Source of the DNA: Pleurotus ostreatus/Saccharomyces cerevisiae fusant
Taxonomy: Eukaryota; Opisthokonta
Length of the DNA stretch: 64,000 bases
Assembly: GCA_024196135.1 (NCBI GenBank)
Contig: JAMQCK010000002.1
Location: 62,001 to 126,000, forward strand
Reading direction: 5' to 3'
Shown one piece after another: positions 11,452-23,700 of the stretch. Numbering within the stretch: position 1 is the stretch's first letter; every line of letters starts with the position of its first letter. The translations under genes and the position numbers were made by a program. The notes under the pieces are model-generated. The model saw only the letters and a program-made list of their open reading frames with translations, had not been told where the DNA came from and did no database searches.

Positions 11452-13209
11452 CTACATAAACGCCACCTCCGTCATCCGCCTCGTCTCCTCGTCCTCAATG
11501 CTGTCCATTTTGGTCGATATCGTCTTCACGTCGTGCATCACCGGCGCCACGGGCAGGCGAGTAGTTATCAATGCACCCGCCGTCCGAGAGGCTGTCGGCG
11601 CACTCCCTGTCCGAGGGGCCATTGGTGCACTCCCCGTCCGGGGCCCATCCCACGTCCCCGAGCGCCTCTTGGATGCTGTCGGCGAGGGCATGTCCCATAG
11701 GCCCGACCGTCTGTTCGACGTCGAGGTCGATGGTGAAGGCACTGACCAGCCGAAGAGGCTCAGCCGTTTCTGCTTCTTGCCAGCCTTGTCCGCGCGCGGT
11801 GAGGGTGGAGGTAGGGCTTCGTCCTCCTGTGTCGGCTCCTCAACGATGGTCTCCTCCAGCAGTGGCGGAAGAACAACCGAGCCCTCCACGGGACTCTCCA
11901 GAACGCCCGGCGTGCTGCGCTCGACGCGCTCGCGGGCACGCCATGACGCCTCTGAGCGAGGTGAGGAGGATGTCAGGGATGAGCGACTGTCGGTGTCGAG
12001 GGCGGGTGCGCGCTCGCTAGATGCCAACGATCCCCTCCGCATCGCTGGCGACGACGTACAGGCGTCCATCGCCTTGACGCTCGGTGCCGGCGACGGCGGC
12101 AACGGCACTATGCACGGATCCACCGACACGCCGTCCGCGTCCCCAACATCTGCGTCCACAGCCCCGACATCAGTGTCCACACCCCCAACACCCGTATCCA
12201 CCCTCAACGCATTCCTCGCCAACCACTCCTCCCGTATCCGCCTCGCCGCAGTCGCCTCCCCATCCTCCTCCTCGCCCACGGGCTGCAGCACCGGCAGCCT
12301 TGCGTCGCGCTCACGTTCCAGCGCGCTGAGGTCCCTCGCGGGTGGCTCGAGACCCCGCGCGCGGAGGGCGGAGAGTCGGCGACGAGGCAATCGCTCCGCT
12401 CTGAACGGGTCGTCGGTATACTGGATGGGTTGTTCCGTGGTGGGTGAAGATGCCTGTGCGCTGGGACTGGACGCGCGCAGCCGCATCGACAGCCGCCTCA
12501 GCATACTCGGTGACCGCCTCGGCGCATGGGTGGCGGGTGGTGCGAGGGTAGTTGGCCCTGGTGCGTAGATGGTTGGCCCCGGTGCGTGAGTGGCAGGCCT
12601 ACGATGACTCATCGTCAGCAAGGAGAACGGCATGTCGCAAGTTATGGTTTGCGAGCACTCACCCAGCCAGCCCTTTATCCTCGCTGCGCATGTCGGCATC
12701 ATCAGGACCGCTGCGCGGGGATCTGCAATCAGGAAATAAGCGTCATGATCGAAGGGGGGCGGGGGGCGGGAGTTGGAGAGCGCAATGTCAAAAAGCTGGG
12801 CAAACGATGAACGGTAACCGCTCAAGGGGACCGAAAGAGGAAGGGGCGAAGGGGCGGAAGCCGAATGAGGTAGTAACCGAGTCAAATGAGGAAGTAGCGG
12901 AAAGCGGGAAGAGTCAACGACAAGTCTCGCCTGCGCCTATTCCGAGACACCCTAATCATGATGCTAGACTCACCCTGTTGCTGGTGCGCCACCCGGTGAA
13001 GTAGGTGCTTCGTCGTGAATGGGCTTGCTGGGGACGTCGTTCTGCTCCTCGTCGACCTTGGAGTTTGTACCCAGCAAGCTCGCGAAGGAGAACTTGCAAG
13101 CCCGCTTGTCCTTCTGGTCGGTCGGGCGACCTGACCTGGGGCTCGGGCGACTGCCCATAGCTCCCCGAGCTTCCCCTTCACTCACGTTCATGGAAAAGGG
13201 ACGCGGCAT
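11452..13209 (-). CDS. Unrecognised low-complexity protein
   Basis: Three exons, 13209-12974, 12722-12663 and 12598-11452, give 480 residues. Introns are 251 nt and 64 nt, the second with a good CTGAC branch site. The joins are supported because they alone keep the phase across a frame change. The protein is rich in Arg, Ser, Pro and Ala, with short degenerate repeats: HAPGPT/YAPGPT units after exon 2, D-x-D-V-G units in the middle (VDTDVGAVDADVGDADG) and RTGSAP copies near the C-terminus. KRLSLFGWS and two RRSGxWD motifs look like short linear or phosphorylation sites. No membrane segment is seen, and it is probably largely disordered. I do not recognise a family. Confidence 0.65.
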
Positions 13210-14902
13210 AGTGATCGTGTTACGTCTCCGAGTAGAAGTACGCGCAGTGTCGTCTCGAGAGCACAAAATCAACGCAGCTCGTCGTCGTGCGCAGTGAGCA
13301 GACGATGAGGAAGGGAAAAAAGGAGAAGAGGAACACCTCAGACCGCAGCACGAGACCTTTTGAGCAGCGGAGGCAGCCGAATGGCACCTGTGATCAGGCT
13401 CCGAGTGGACGCCTGCGCGCTTCTGACGGACGCGGGCGTACCTCACGTGGACAGGGCAGACGCGAGGACCGGCTATACAGCCAAGGGCTTCCTCCCAGGA
13501 CCCTGTGCAGATGCAAGGGGAAAGCAGGTCCCGTGAGCGATGGCAGCCCGCGAGCACAAGCCCAGACGCGAGAAGCGAAGACCCGTAGCGCGAGCGGGGG
13601 GCAACCGAGGTCCGTAGAGCCGAGCGCGGGTCCTGTAGAGGCTGCCAGCCGGGTTTCAGGGAAATTGAGACAAAGAGTCAGCCCGGGTGCGCTTGGGTGG
13701 CGCGCAGCGGAGGCGCGTTATATAGCCAGTTTATACGGTAGGAGGGGATCATCGTTAGGGAGACGATGCTAAAACGCATGGGAGCGTAGCTCGCTCGGCA
13801 GAAGAGAAGATTCAGGACGGCATTTTCTTGGAGTGCGGGGTATGGGAAGCGTAAACGCACGAACAGGTGTACACGATCAACCGATCGCGATCACGAGGCG
13901 AAGTTGGACCCATCTTGTCTCCATCTTTGCGGCGTGCCCAGGTGGTAAACGAGAGGGCTCCAGTTCCGCAGGGCATGGGGTGGCTTGGGCTCTGCGAGGC
14001 ATGACCATACTCCGCGCTCGAAGGACGGAAAGGGTATTCAGAGCGCTAGCAGGGCGCTTGCGGATTTTGCCTGCGGCGAGTCCACCGAGGAGAAGTACAG
14101 CCTAAGGGCTGTTCGAGGAATCCGAAACCATTCCTCTGCTTGAGGGGAGTCGCATCAGGTAGAGAACAGAGTAGTGGCTTTAGGCCGTTTCGTAGCATTA
14201 ACTATGGGAGGCAGTTCGACAAGCCATTGCTCCGTCCTAGCGACAAGTTGCTTGTGGCGTTTTAGGCAGAGCATACCTCAATATCATGCATCTAGGGTGC
14301 CTCACAGTCGTCCTAGAGTTCGAGAGTAGCAGAGATATCAAGAGGGTGTCATCTTGGGATCGCAGTAGAAGAGGTTGCAGAAGGTCTGCCGTTACACGTC
14401 TCGCGGCCAGAGAGCGTCGTTCGAGCGAGAGTGTAGCTTCAAGTTGAGGGCGAGGAAGTCGCGGATGTCGCGGACACGGTGGCTGAGACGAAGACGCCGT
14501 CGCGAATTACTCTTCGCGGACAATGGCGTGGTTCGCGGGAACGCGCGCGCGTGGTCATCTGATCCGGGCTCGGCGTCGACGCGTCGGACGGCGGTCGGTC
14601 TCGTTCCGTCGCCCGACGCGTCCGCCGCCCTCATGAATATTTTCTGGGCGCCCAACGCGCGCCCCTGGACGCTGAGCTCGTCGCTGCCGAGATGCGTGCA
14701 GCAGGCGAGGGCGTCGCTGAGCACGATAGCGACGCCGCCAGGGACCGTGGCGCAGCGATACGCGCATGCGTCGCCACAGCTGGCGTCCCTTCCCCGGAGT
14801 CAAAGCCAGTCAGCCCGGGATAGCAGGTGGTTCAAATTCGGTTCTCGCCGTCCTCCATCGATCCCGATACCATCACCCTCCTCCGCCATCGCCAGACGAA
14901 CG
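13210..14902. promoter_or_regulatory. Divergent intergenic region, unknown gene / aminopeptidase
   Basis: 1.7 kb between divergent starts. From 14633 to 14902 it is open in frame with the aminopeptidase and could encode an N-terminal extension of 90 residues. The rest has only short frames of poor composition. No tRNA or repeat was recognised. Confidence 0.4.
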
Positions 14903-17900
14903 ATGTCGACCGCCGCGGCAGAAGATAGCAAGTTCAGGCTCCCGACCAACGTCCGACCCACCCACTACGATGTCACCGTACAGACCGACCTCGAAAAGCT
15001 TACCTTCAGCGGCTTCGTGAAGATCAAGTATGTACATATTCTTGCGAGTATAAGCAGTAGTCTGACATCCCCAGCCTCGACATCAAGGAGGACACGAAGG
15101 ACCTTGTTCTGAACTCGTCTGACTTGGAATTGTCCCCCGCGTACGTCCTGATCACATATCCCATCAAAATATATCTCACTCCTACCATAGGCGCATCTGG
15201 TCGGACTCCCTGAACACCGAACAGGTTCAGTCCAACACCTCTTTCGAGAAGACCCAGGAACGCCTTACCGTCTCATTCCCCACCGCTCTCCCCGCCGGCT
15301 CAAAAGCTACCCTGACCATCCCCTTCCATGCCCCACTCACCGGGAGCATGATGGGCTACTACCGCGCCCAATGGGAGGACGAGGGTGTCAAGAAGCACTA
15401 CGCCCTCACCCAGTTTGAGCCCACCGCCGCCCGCCGCGCCTTCCCCTGCTGGGACGAGCCGCTCCTCAAGGCGACGTTCGCGATCACCCTGGTCTCCCGC
15501 GACGGCACCGTCAACCTCGCGAACATGAACGACATCTCCGAGACGGTCTACGAGGCCGGCAGCGCGCTTCCGCAGGACGCGGACCTCGCGAGCTTGCTCA
15601 AGAGCACCTGCACGGAGGGCAAGTGGAAGATCACCAAGTTCGCGACCACGCCGCCGATGAGCTCGTACATCGTTGCATGGGCCAACGGCTACTTCGAGAA
15701 GCTCGAGTCCACGGTCAAGCTGCCTGTGAGCGGCAAGGAGCTCCCTCTGAGGATTTTTGGTGCGCATTTTGCTGTGCCACCCTATCGCCTCCCCATCTGA
15801 TTAGCGCCGCAGCGACCAAGGACAACATTCACCAGGCTCAGTTTGCGCTCGACGTCAAGGCGAAGGTTCTTCCGCTCTACGAGCAGGTCTTTGAAGTCGG
15901 CTACCCGCTTCCCAAGCTCGACACCCTCGTCGTAAGTTCAAAAATATTTGCGCCTAAGTTACCTCACCATTTACTCCTACTCAGGCTTCCGACTTCGACG
16001 CTGGCGCCATGGAGAACTGGGGTCTCATCACCGGCCGCACCTCCGTCTTCCTCCTCGACCCCGAACGCGCCGACCTCCAGGCCAAGACCTGGGTTGCCTC
16101 CGTCCAGAGCCACGAAGTCGCGCACATGTGGTTCGGCAACATTACGACGATGAAGTGGTGGGATAACCTCTACCTCAATGAGGGCTTTGCTACGCTTGTG
16201 CGTTGAGTTTTCTTCCTTCCCTTACCCAAGGGGGATGAATACTAACCCCACCGACCAATAGATGGGCGAGGTCATCATCACGGACAAGGTCTTCCCTGAG
16301 TGGAAGCTCACGTCGCAGTTCATCAACCAGCACTTGTCGCGCGCGCTGGATTTGGACGCGAAGCTTTCCTCCCACCCGATCGAGGTCGAGTGCCCGGATG
16401 CCAACCGCATCAACCAGGTGCGTATATACCCTGCATTTGCTTCTACTCAATGCTGACACCCATCCAGATCTTCGATGCTCTCTCGTACTCGAAGGCTGCG
16501 TCGGGTGTGTATTGATATCCTCTTGCTATGTTCGTGCTTGCTGATAGGTCTAGTCCTGCGCATGCTGGCTGCCCACGTCGGCGAGGACAAGTTCCTCAAG
16601 GGTGTCTCGCTCTACCTCAAGGACCACCTCTTTGGCAACAGTGTCACCGAGGACCTTTGGAAGGGTGTTTCGACCTCCACCGGTTCGTCATTTCGTTGCT
16701 TTTCCCTGGATTCGACTGACTTTGTTGAATGTAGGCCAAGACGTCGTTGCATTGATGACTAACTGGGTCAACAAGATTGGCTTCCCCGTCATCACCGTCT
16801 CCGAGGACGCGAACGGCATCAAGGTCCGCCAGGACCGCTTCATCGAGAGCGGCCCCGCCGACCCCAAGGACAACGAGACCATCTGGTACGCCCTCACCTC
16901 CTCATCCCCCTGCCCCTCTCCTAACCCAACTCCAGGAACGTCCCCCTCGCCATCCTCACCCGCGACGCCTCCGGCAACTCGACCATCTCCCGCCCCGTCC
17001 TTGGCGAGCGCGAGAAGACGTACCCGCTCGACACCAGCAAGCCCTTCAAGCTCAACGCGGGCACCGCCGGCGTCTACCACGTCCTCTACACGCCCGAGCG
17101 CCTCGCGGCGATCGGGCAGGAGGCCGCGAAGGCGGACTCGCTGTTCACGCTCGACGACCGGATGGGGCTGGTGTTTGACGCGTTTGCGACGAGCAAGGCG
17201 GGTTTGTCGAAGCTGAGCAGCTCGCTGACGTTGGTGAATTTGTTGAGGAATGAGAAGGAGAGTGAGTGACCCGATTGCTTCGCGCACGAGGGAGCAGAGG
17301 ACGCTGATCAGCTATGTGTTAGACCTCGTGTGGGAGACCATCGCGAGCAACTTGAGCTCTCTGACGTCGATTTGGTGGGAACATGAAGATGTCGTCGACA
17401 AGCTGAAGGCATTCCGTCGTGTGAGTGCTGGGCTTGTTTACATGCATCAACCTTGGCTGACAATTCGCCCAGTCTCTCTTCGTCCCCATCGTTGACAGAC
17501 TCGGCTACGAGTACTCCGCCGACGAGCACCCGGATGTCACGCAGCTGCGCACTCTCGCCATCTCGCAGTCTGCAGCCAGCGACGAGCCGAAGTACGTTGA
17601 CCGACCTGACCGACCTTATCTATACCATACACAAGCTAACGCCAACTGCAGGGTCATCGCCGAACTTAAGCGCCGCTTCGAGCCCTTCTTGAAGAGCGAC
17701 GATGACTCCTTGATCCCCGCTGACCTCTTGCGTACCATCTTCGTCCATGTACGCACACTGCCTTCTTCAGTAGACTACTTGCTGACGCAGACCTAATAGT
17801 CGGTCAAGAATGGCGGCCGCGCCGAGTTCGACAAGATGAAGCAGGTGCTCAAGAAGCCCAAGACGCCGACGTACAGCGTCGCTGCCATGTGCGTCCTTAC

Positions 17901-18454
17901 CCCCTCTTACACGGTCTGCCTTTTTCTGACGACAATGTCAGGAGCGCGATGTGCTCGACCCGCGACGCGGCCCTCCTCGAGGAGACGAAGCACTACGTGC
18001 TGAACGAGAGCCGCGACCAGGACCTGCTGCACTTCTTCCGTGGCCTCCAGGGCAACACCTCCGCGCGCCGGATGTTCGTCGCCCTCCTCAAGGACAACTA
18101 CGACACGGTGCGTTGATGTATCTACGAAGCTTGAGATGACATGCTGACAATACCAATAGATCTGCAAGCGCTTCGAGGGCAACTTCTCTCTCGGCCGCAT
18201 CATCCAGTGCCCTATTGAGGTCCTCTCGACGGAGAAGGACTACAAGGAGACGGAGGCATTCTTTGCTGTGCGTTCCTCGCTTACCTCACCCCTTTATTCC
18301 CTTACTGACGCTACCACCACAGGACAAGGACACGTCCAAGTACGACATGTCACTCGCACAGGCACTCGACAGCATCAAGGCGCGCTACACGTACATTGGC
18401 CGCTCGACGGAGGACCTGAAGCAGTGGCTGGACGAGTGGCAGTCCAAGCAGTAA
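14903..18454 (+). CDS. APE2: M1 family zinc aminopeptidase (Ape2/Aap1, puromycin-sensitive type)
   Basis: Seventeen exons: 14903-15027, 15075-15140, 15191-15759, 15813-15931, 15985-16197, 16262-16417, 16468-16504, 16554-16682, 16735-16885, 16936-17261, 17321-17420, 17473-17591, 17652-17748, 17800-17888, 17942-18117, 18160-18267 and 18323-18454. They give 903 residues. The enzyme removes N-terminal residues from peptides. The exopeptidase motif GAMEN is at about residues 300-304. The zinc site HEVAH at 336-340 is followed 18 residues later by Glu359 in NEGF. Length fits the family. I chose the start giving MSTAAAED, where homology to the family begins. An in-frame ATG at 14633 would add 90 Arg/Ser-rich residues resembling a mitochondrial presequence. 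The symbol follows the yeast paralogue and could equally be AAP1. Confidence 0.95.
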
Positions 18455-19174
18455 TCTATTGACAGAAAATCTACCACCACTTATCGTACGTACGAGGCAT
18501 CATAATTCAAGGGACACGTGAAGTCGCTCAGCCGCTTCCCTATCGCCCTCCTGAGTGTTAATTGGCATTGGCAAGTTGAACTTGAGCATCGGCAACGCAT
18601 GACGAGCACGGTGCGGCAACTCCCGAATGGCATACTCTCCGAATGGTCACACAACCTCGACGACAACAGCTCCCACTTTCTATCCCGGCGGAGCACCTTG
18701 CGGGAGGCCGAATCGACTTTACCTGCGAGACATAACCGATGTTAACGACGAAATTCTCAGTCAGCTGGCAACGAAAGAACAAGTTCGCCTCGCTTCACAA
18801 TGCTTTTCAGCTCCGTCCCGCGGGGTTCATTCACCTTTTGTTCCTCTCCGTCTCCGAGGAAGCCCCGTTTCATCTCAAGCAACGCATGGTGGTAAAGGCG
18901 GCGGAGATCGAGGCCGGGGACATCCCATGGTTTTCCCTCGAGATCAATCGTTCCTGGTCACGCGAAGCTCACGACAATCAGCCTTGGCGCCTCCGACGGC
19001 CGTGTCGTTCAGTGGACAAGAATCATCTGCCGAGGCTGGAAGGTATATAGTCGTGCGCCATGCCCGAGTACCTTTTGAGCTCGCTCCGCCTCTTTTCCCT
19101 CGTTTCCTTGTCTTCAGCGTGGACCGTTGACGGTCGGCGATCACTGACTCACACATCTCCACTCTCTTGTCAAT
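18455..19174. promoter_or_regulatory. Aminopeptidase 3' region and chitin deacetylase promoter
   Basis: 720 bp without a supported gene. TATATAG at 19044-19050, 125 bp before the chitin deacetylase ATG, is a plausible TATA box. A frame open from 18627 to 19130 has mixed composition, and I found no splice sites or family signal for it. Confidence 0.4.
19044..19050 (+). promoter_or_regulatory. TATA box candidate of the chitin deacetylase gene
   Basis: TATATAG, 125 bp upstream of the ATG at 19175, with pyrimidine-rich DNA between it and the start. A TATA box fits a regulated secreted enzyme. Confidence 0.4.
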
Positions 19175-20599
19175 ATGTACATCTTCTCTGCTCTTCCTGC
19201 TTTGACGCTTGGAGCTGCTTCGGCGGTGACTACTCCCCAGTTAGCTGCTCGTCAAAGCGGAACCCAAGTCATCACATCCTGTGCGAACTCGGGTGATGCG
19301 GCGCTTACTTTTGTGTGTAGACTTTCCTCCTCATAATCTTGCCCTGACCATATCATAGGATGATGGACCTTACATCTATGAGTACGCCGCCCGATGGTCA
19401 GCCTGAATAGATACATCGTATCTAATCAGACGCATAGGAAAGACATTGTAGACACCCTCGACGCTGCTGGCGCAAAAGGCACATTCTTCCTCAGTAAGCC
19501 CTTTGTCGATGTCGGTGCCACCACTCACTCAACTTCCTGCAGATGGCCGAATGCGTGAGCATGCCTTCTTTCTCAAGCAATGAGCAGATTCTCATTGACC
19601 ACAGAGCGATGCATCTATGACAACGATATGGGTAAGCATGATAGCTGAACTATATTCGCGCATCGCTGAATGAGAATTCGCCCAGTCGACAACCTGCTCT
19701 ATGCCTACAATCATAGTCACCAGCTTGCATCGCATACCTGGAGCCACCCGCACTTGACGCAGTTATCTGCAGATCAAAGTAAGCTCCTTTATCGATGCAG
19801 GCGCCACAGTTTGACTGAACGACAAATTTAGTGAACCAGGAGATGCAGCGCGTCGAAGGCTCGTCGGTTTCTCAAATATCGATCACAGCGCTGACAGGAC
19901 GACAGAGGCACTGCAAAAGACTGTCGGCGTCGTACCTGCGTTCCTTCGGCCTCGTATGTGGTTGTTGACCATCTCATCCCTTGCTGTCTGACCCCCGTCC
20001 CAGCTTATGGGGACACGAATGACCAGGTCACTGCCGCCGCATCTAGCCGCGGATATAGCGCTTTGGTAGTATGGAACTTTGAGTGCGTTGGAGAGCTTGT
20101 GCATGCTTTTTCGCCTGTCTCACCCCAAGCTGTAGCTCTAACGACTGGGCGGGCGCATCTGCCGCCACCGTCAATTCCAACTACGACAACATCGCGGCTC
20201 AGCACCCTGACTCGATCATCACCTTGAACCACGAGACGATTGGTGAGTCCGAGTCGCCTTTGCACTATATGTACTTTCTCTTACCTTAGTACAGAGCAAA
20301 CTGCGTACGTTACTTCTTCAATTCAAAGGAGGCTCGGTTTAATGTAGCACAGGCATACAACTCTCACGCACGCTATTCAGACTCTTCAGTCCGCAGGTAT
20401 GCCCACAGAATGAATACGTACATAGGATGCTGACGTTCTCGTTCATCAGGGTACAACCTGGTCACTGTAGCAGAATGCATGGGCCTAGAGCCTTACCAGA
20501 GCGTCGGGGAGCCGTCTACTCGCGACGTACGTCCCCCCTCACCATCGTCAACACACTTCAGGAATGTTGATCGTGTCGCAGAGCACTTGGACATGCTGA
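19175..20599 (+). CDS. Chitin deacetylase, carbohydrate esterase family 4
   Basis: Fourteen short exons (19175-19312, 19359-19381, 19438-19493, 19543-19554, 19605-19631, 19686-19778, 19832-19858, 19906-19953, 20004-20082, 20136-20242, 20295-20304, 20353-20396, 20450-20526, 20582-20599) give 252 residues. A signal peptide of about 18 residues (MYIFSALPALTLGAASA) marks it as secreted. The CE4 motifs are present: TFDDGPY spanning the first intron (metal-binding Asp), SHTWSHPH (two metal-binding His), RPPYGD (active-site Arg region) and LVTVAEC near the end. These enzymes remove acetyl groups from chitin to give chitosan in the fungal wall. It ends in STWTC with no carbohydrate-binding module or GPI signal. 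Exons 4 and 11 are only 12 and 10 nt. Intron 7 begins with GC rather than GT. Confidence 0.9.
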
Positions 20600-20769
20600 G
20601 ACGCTCGCGGTCGACCGAAGCTTCCGGAATGCCCTTTGTGGTGATGGTTAAGCAGGTTCCATCTGGAATTTATGTGATTTTGTGGTATGTACAAGACATC
20701 AGAAGTGTATCTGGGAGGCTCGCTACAAGAAATGGGATCATTTGGTCAATGATGAGCGGAAGGAAGTTT

Positions 20770-23700
20770 CTACGACTTCAAGGACGGAGGCAGAGCAGGG
20801 ACCAGTGAGGTCGGAAACTTCACCACCAAGCTGCCGCGGTCATGACGCTGGACCACCCTCGCGATGCCCTTCGTCAGGTCTCGCCCTGCCTGATGCAAGC
20901 CACCCCAACTATCGACCATCGTACGACAGTGGTCCGCATACTCTCCCTGCAAACCGAAGATTGCCTCGTAATGCGCGTGGCTGCACTGCTATGAGCTTCT
21001 GTATCGCTGGGCAGGCAGTGAAGTGCGCACCTCTCCTGCTGCATAGCGCGGAAGTCGTCGGCAGCATCCTTGAGCATCGCATACCTGCCGAGGCGGACAT
21101 CCTTCTTGACGTTGACGAAGCGGCCGGACACCTTGTCGATGATGACTTCGTGTATATCGTTTAACACCTGCGTGCAGATCAGACACATGCTGGAATGGAC
21201 ATGGGCAAGCCTCACCTCGATGATGTCCTCAATACCAGCATACGTCCGGGATTTGGTAGTCTCAGGCCTGACGTACGCCTTGCCCGGACGCGGCAAAAGC
21301 ACGTCCCGTGTAGCCCTCTCCACTAAGGGAGATGTGCGCACTAAACTGCGTCAATAATGTCCTCCAGCGGTGGTCGTATTGCTTACCAGCCGGCGAATCT
21401 GGCACGATGTGGTCGCGTCGAGCCATCCGACCCGCCTCAAGAGACTTTCGGCGCTGCAGATTTTCAGGCGGAGAAGGGGTACCCGGCCACATCCCAGCCT
21501 TCGCATTCTTTGAACTCGACAGCCCAGGACCAGTCAGCCGCTGAGCGCTGTTTGAGAGCCCAGTATCACGCAGGATGGAATGCAGAGTCCGAGCAGAGTC
21601 GTTGACGAGGGTCGTACTTCCAGACATACGGCGATCCAGGCGATGCGGAGAAGACGAGGCGAAGACATCGTTCTTCGGTATCGTAGAACGGACAGGCATC
21701 CGCGGAGGAGGCATGATATCGGTAGTAACGTTGTCATCTGGTTCTTTGACTTGTTGCTTGGTGGTTCGCGAGTGAGTGGCATTGTCTTCGTCTGCGCGGG
21801 GTTCATCGACGTCGGAAGAGCGTGCGAGTTCGGGGCGGTGAGCAGGAAGCGAGGTTTTGATGTGCAGTTGAGGGCGAGTGGCGGAAGAGATCGTTTTCGT
21901 AGTCGTCACCTTCGCGTGGGTCGCAGGAGTCTCGTAGCTTTTTGCAGCGGGACGGGTGACAGTCGAGCGTCGGGACTGTGTACGAACATCGGTGGTCGTA
22001 GCAGGAACAGGTGTTTCGTCGGTCGATTCGAGAGCACGTTCGTGAGTTAAGGCGCTTGAGGGTCGCGCCTTGGGCTTTCCAGTCTTAGTAGTCGGCGGAG
22101 AGTCAGTCGTAAGGTCAATATGCACGGGTGAGCGGGAGTCAGTAGCCGAGTCCATGACGCGAGAGGAAGCGAGATCAGCATCAGAAGTAGTAGCAAGCTA
22201 GCCGAAGTCGTCAGTATGGGCGGTACAGGTACACTGGAGCAACTCCTTCTCACCGGCAGGTCCTGAACGAAATCCATGTACCCCTCCGTATCGGATTCGT
22301 CAATCGGTGTCAAGGGTTCGTCGAAGCCGCCGAAGATAGGCGATGACAGGTCGTTGTTCATAGCAGCGAGAAGCTTCGAGGTCTTCGACTTGTCCAAGGA
22401 CTTCGCCGGAGTCTTCAATTTCGTGTTGACGTCCTCCCATGGCGCCTTGTTGGCTTTCTTCGTCGTCAAGATCTTCTTCGGAATCTCCTATGATCTAATG
22501 TCAGCGGCAACAGCAGTGAAGATGCGAAGATGAGCACCTCATAGTCGTCGTACTCTCCCGTATCTCCGGTAGCAGCTTCATTCTTCTGCGGGAGATGGGC
22601 GTCAGTGTAGACACATGAAGTAGACGATGAATCTTACCTTGGCAGCGCTAGCCCCTTTTTTCGCGGAAGCGGAGGTAGAGGCCTGCTTGCCCTTCGCAGG
22701 TTTGACGACTTCGTCATCTTCAATGGGATCGGAAGAAAGAGCGGACGCCGACGATGGCTCCTTCTCCTTCACCACCGCCGCAGCCTTCTTCTTCATCTCC
22801 ACCTTCTTCTCAGCTTTCGTCTTGCTGTCCGCCACCGCCTTCACCTTACTCGCTGCCGTCGCCTTTGCTTTGTTCTCTTTCATCGGTTTGCCCTTGGTCG
22901 CCGCCTCATTCACCACCAGCTTCTTCTTCATCGTCTCCTTCACCGCCGGCTTCTTCGACATCGCCTCGCTTCCCGGAATGAAGTCAAAGTCGCTCGTAGG
23001 GTGAGCCGTTGTCACCGTCTGCGCCGGGCTCGACGCTCTGCCGCTCTTGCGCCCAGGGCTCGACGACCGCCCGGCCTTCCCGTAGCGCTTGGCCACGCGA
23101 ATGGGCCTGTCGGGCTTATGCGCGGTGAAGATCTCGCGCATCGCGGTCTTGGAGCGGTTGACCGTCGGGTTCTCTTTGCCAGCGGGGGCGTCTTTGCCAG
23201 AAAGTCGTGTACGCTTGGCGGCGGGAGTGGGCTCTTCAGTCGACGCAGACGTATGCGCCTCGCTCTCGGGCAATGGGCGCTTCTTGTCCCGCAGTGGACC
23301 TTTGGTGGCTATATGCGGGTCAACTTCTGCAGAATGTAATGGCAAGTAATCATGGACGTACCCTCTTTCGTGTTGGCCGCCGCCTTCATGTTCTTCGCCT
23401 TTGCGGCTGCGCTCGAGCCCTCCGCCGCACTGGCCCCCGTGCCCTTCTTCCCAGCCGCGGCCCCGTCATTCTTCCCCGAATCCGCCTTCAACTCCTTCTC
23501 CTTCACAGATGCGCTCTCAGTCGTACCCTTCCGCGACTTCTTCGCCTCCGCCACCTCATCCTCATCCTCTGAGTCCGGCACGCGCATCCGCTTGCGGTTG
23601 ATAATGAAGGGGTCCTTGTCTGACTCGCCATCCTCGCGGCGCGCGGGCTTGGCCCTGGGCTTCGGACGTGCGGACTTCGGGGGCGGGGGCGAAATGGATC

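Noticed and set aside
18627..19130. A 167-codon open frame upstream of the chitin deacetylase gene
   Set aside because: Its composition changes along its length, it shows no family motif, and it overlaps the promoter with the TATATAG element.
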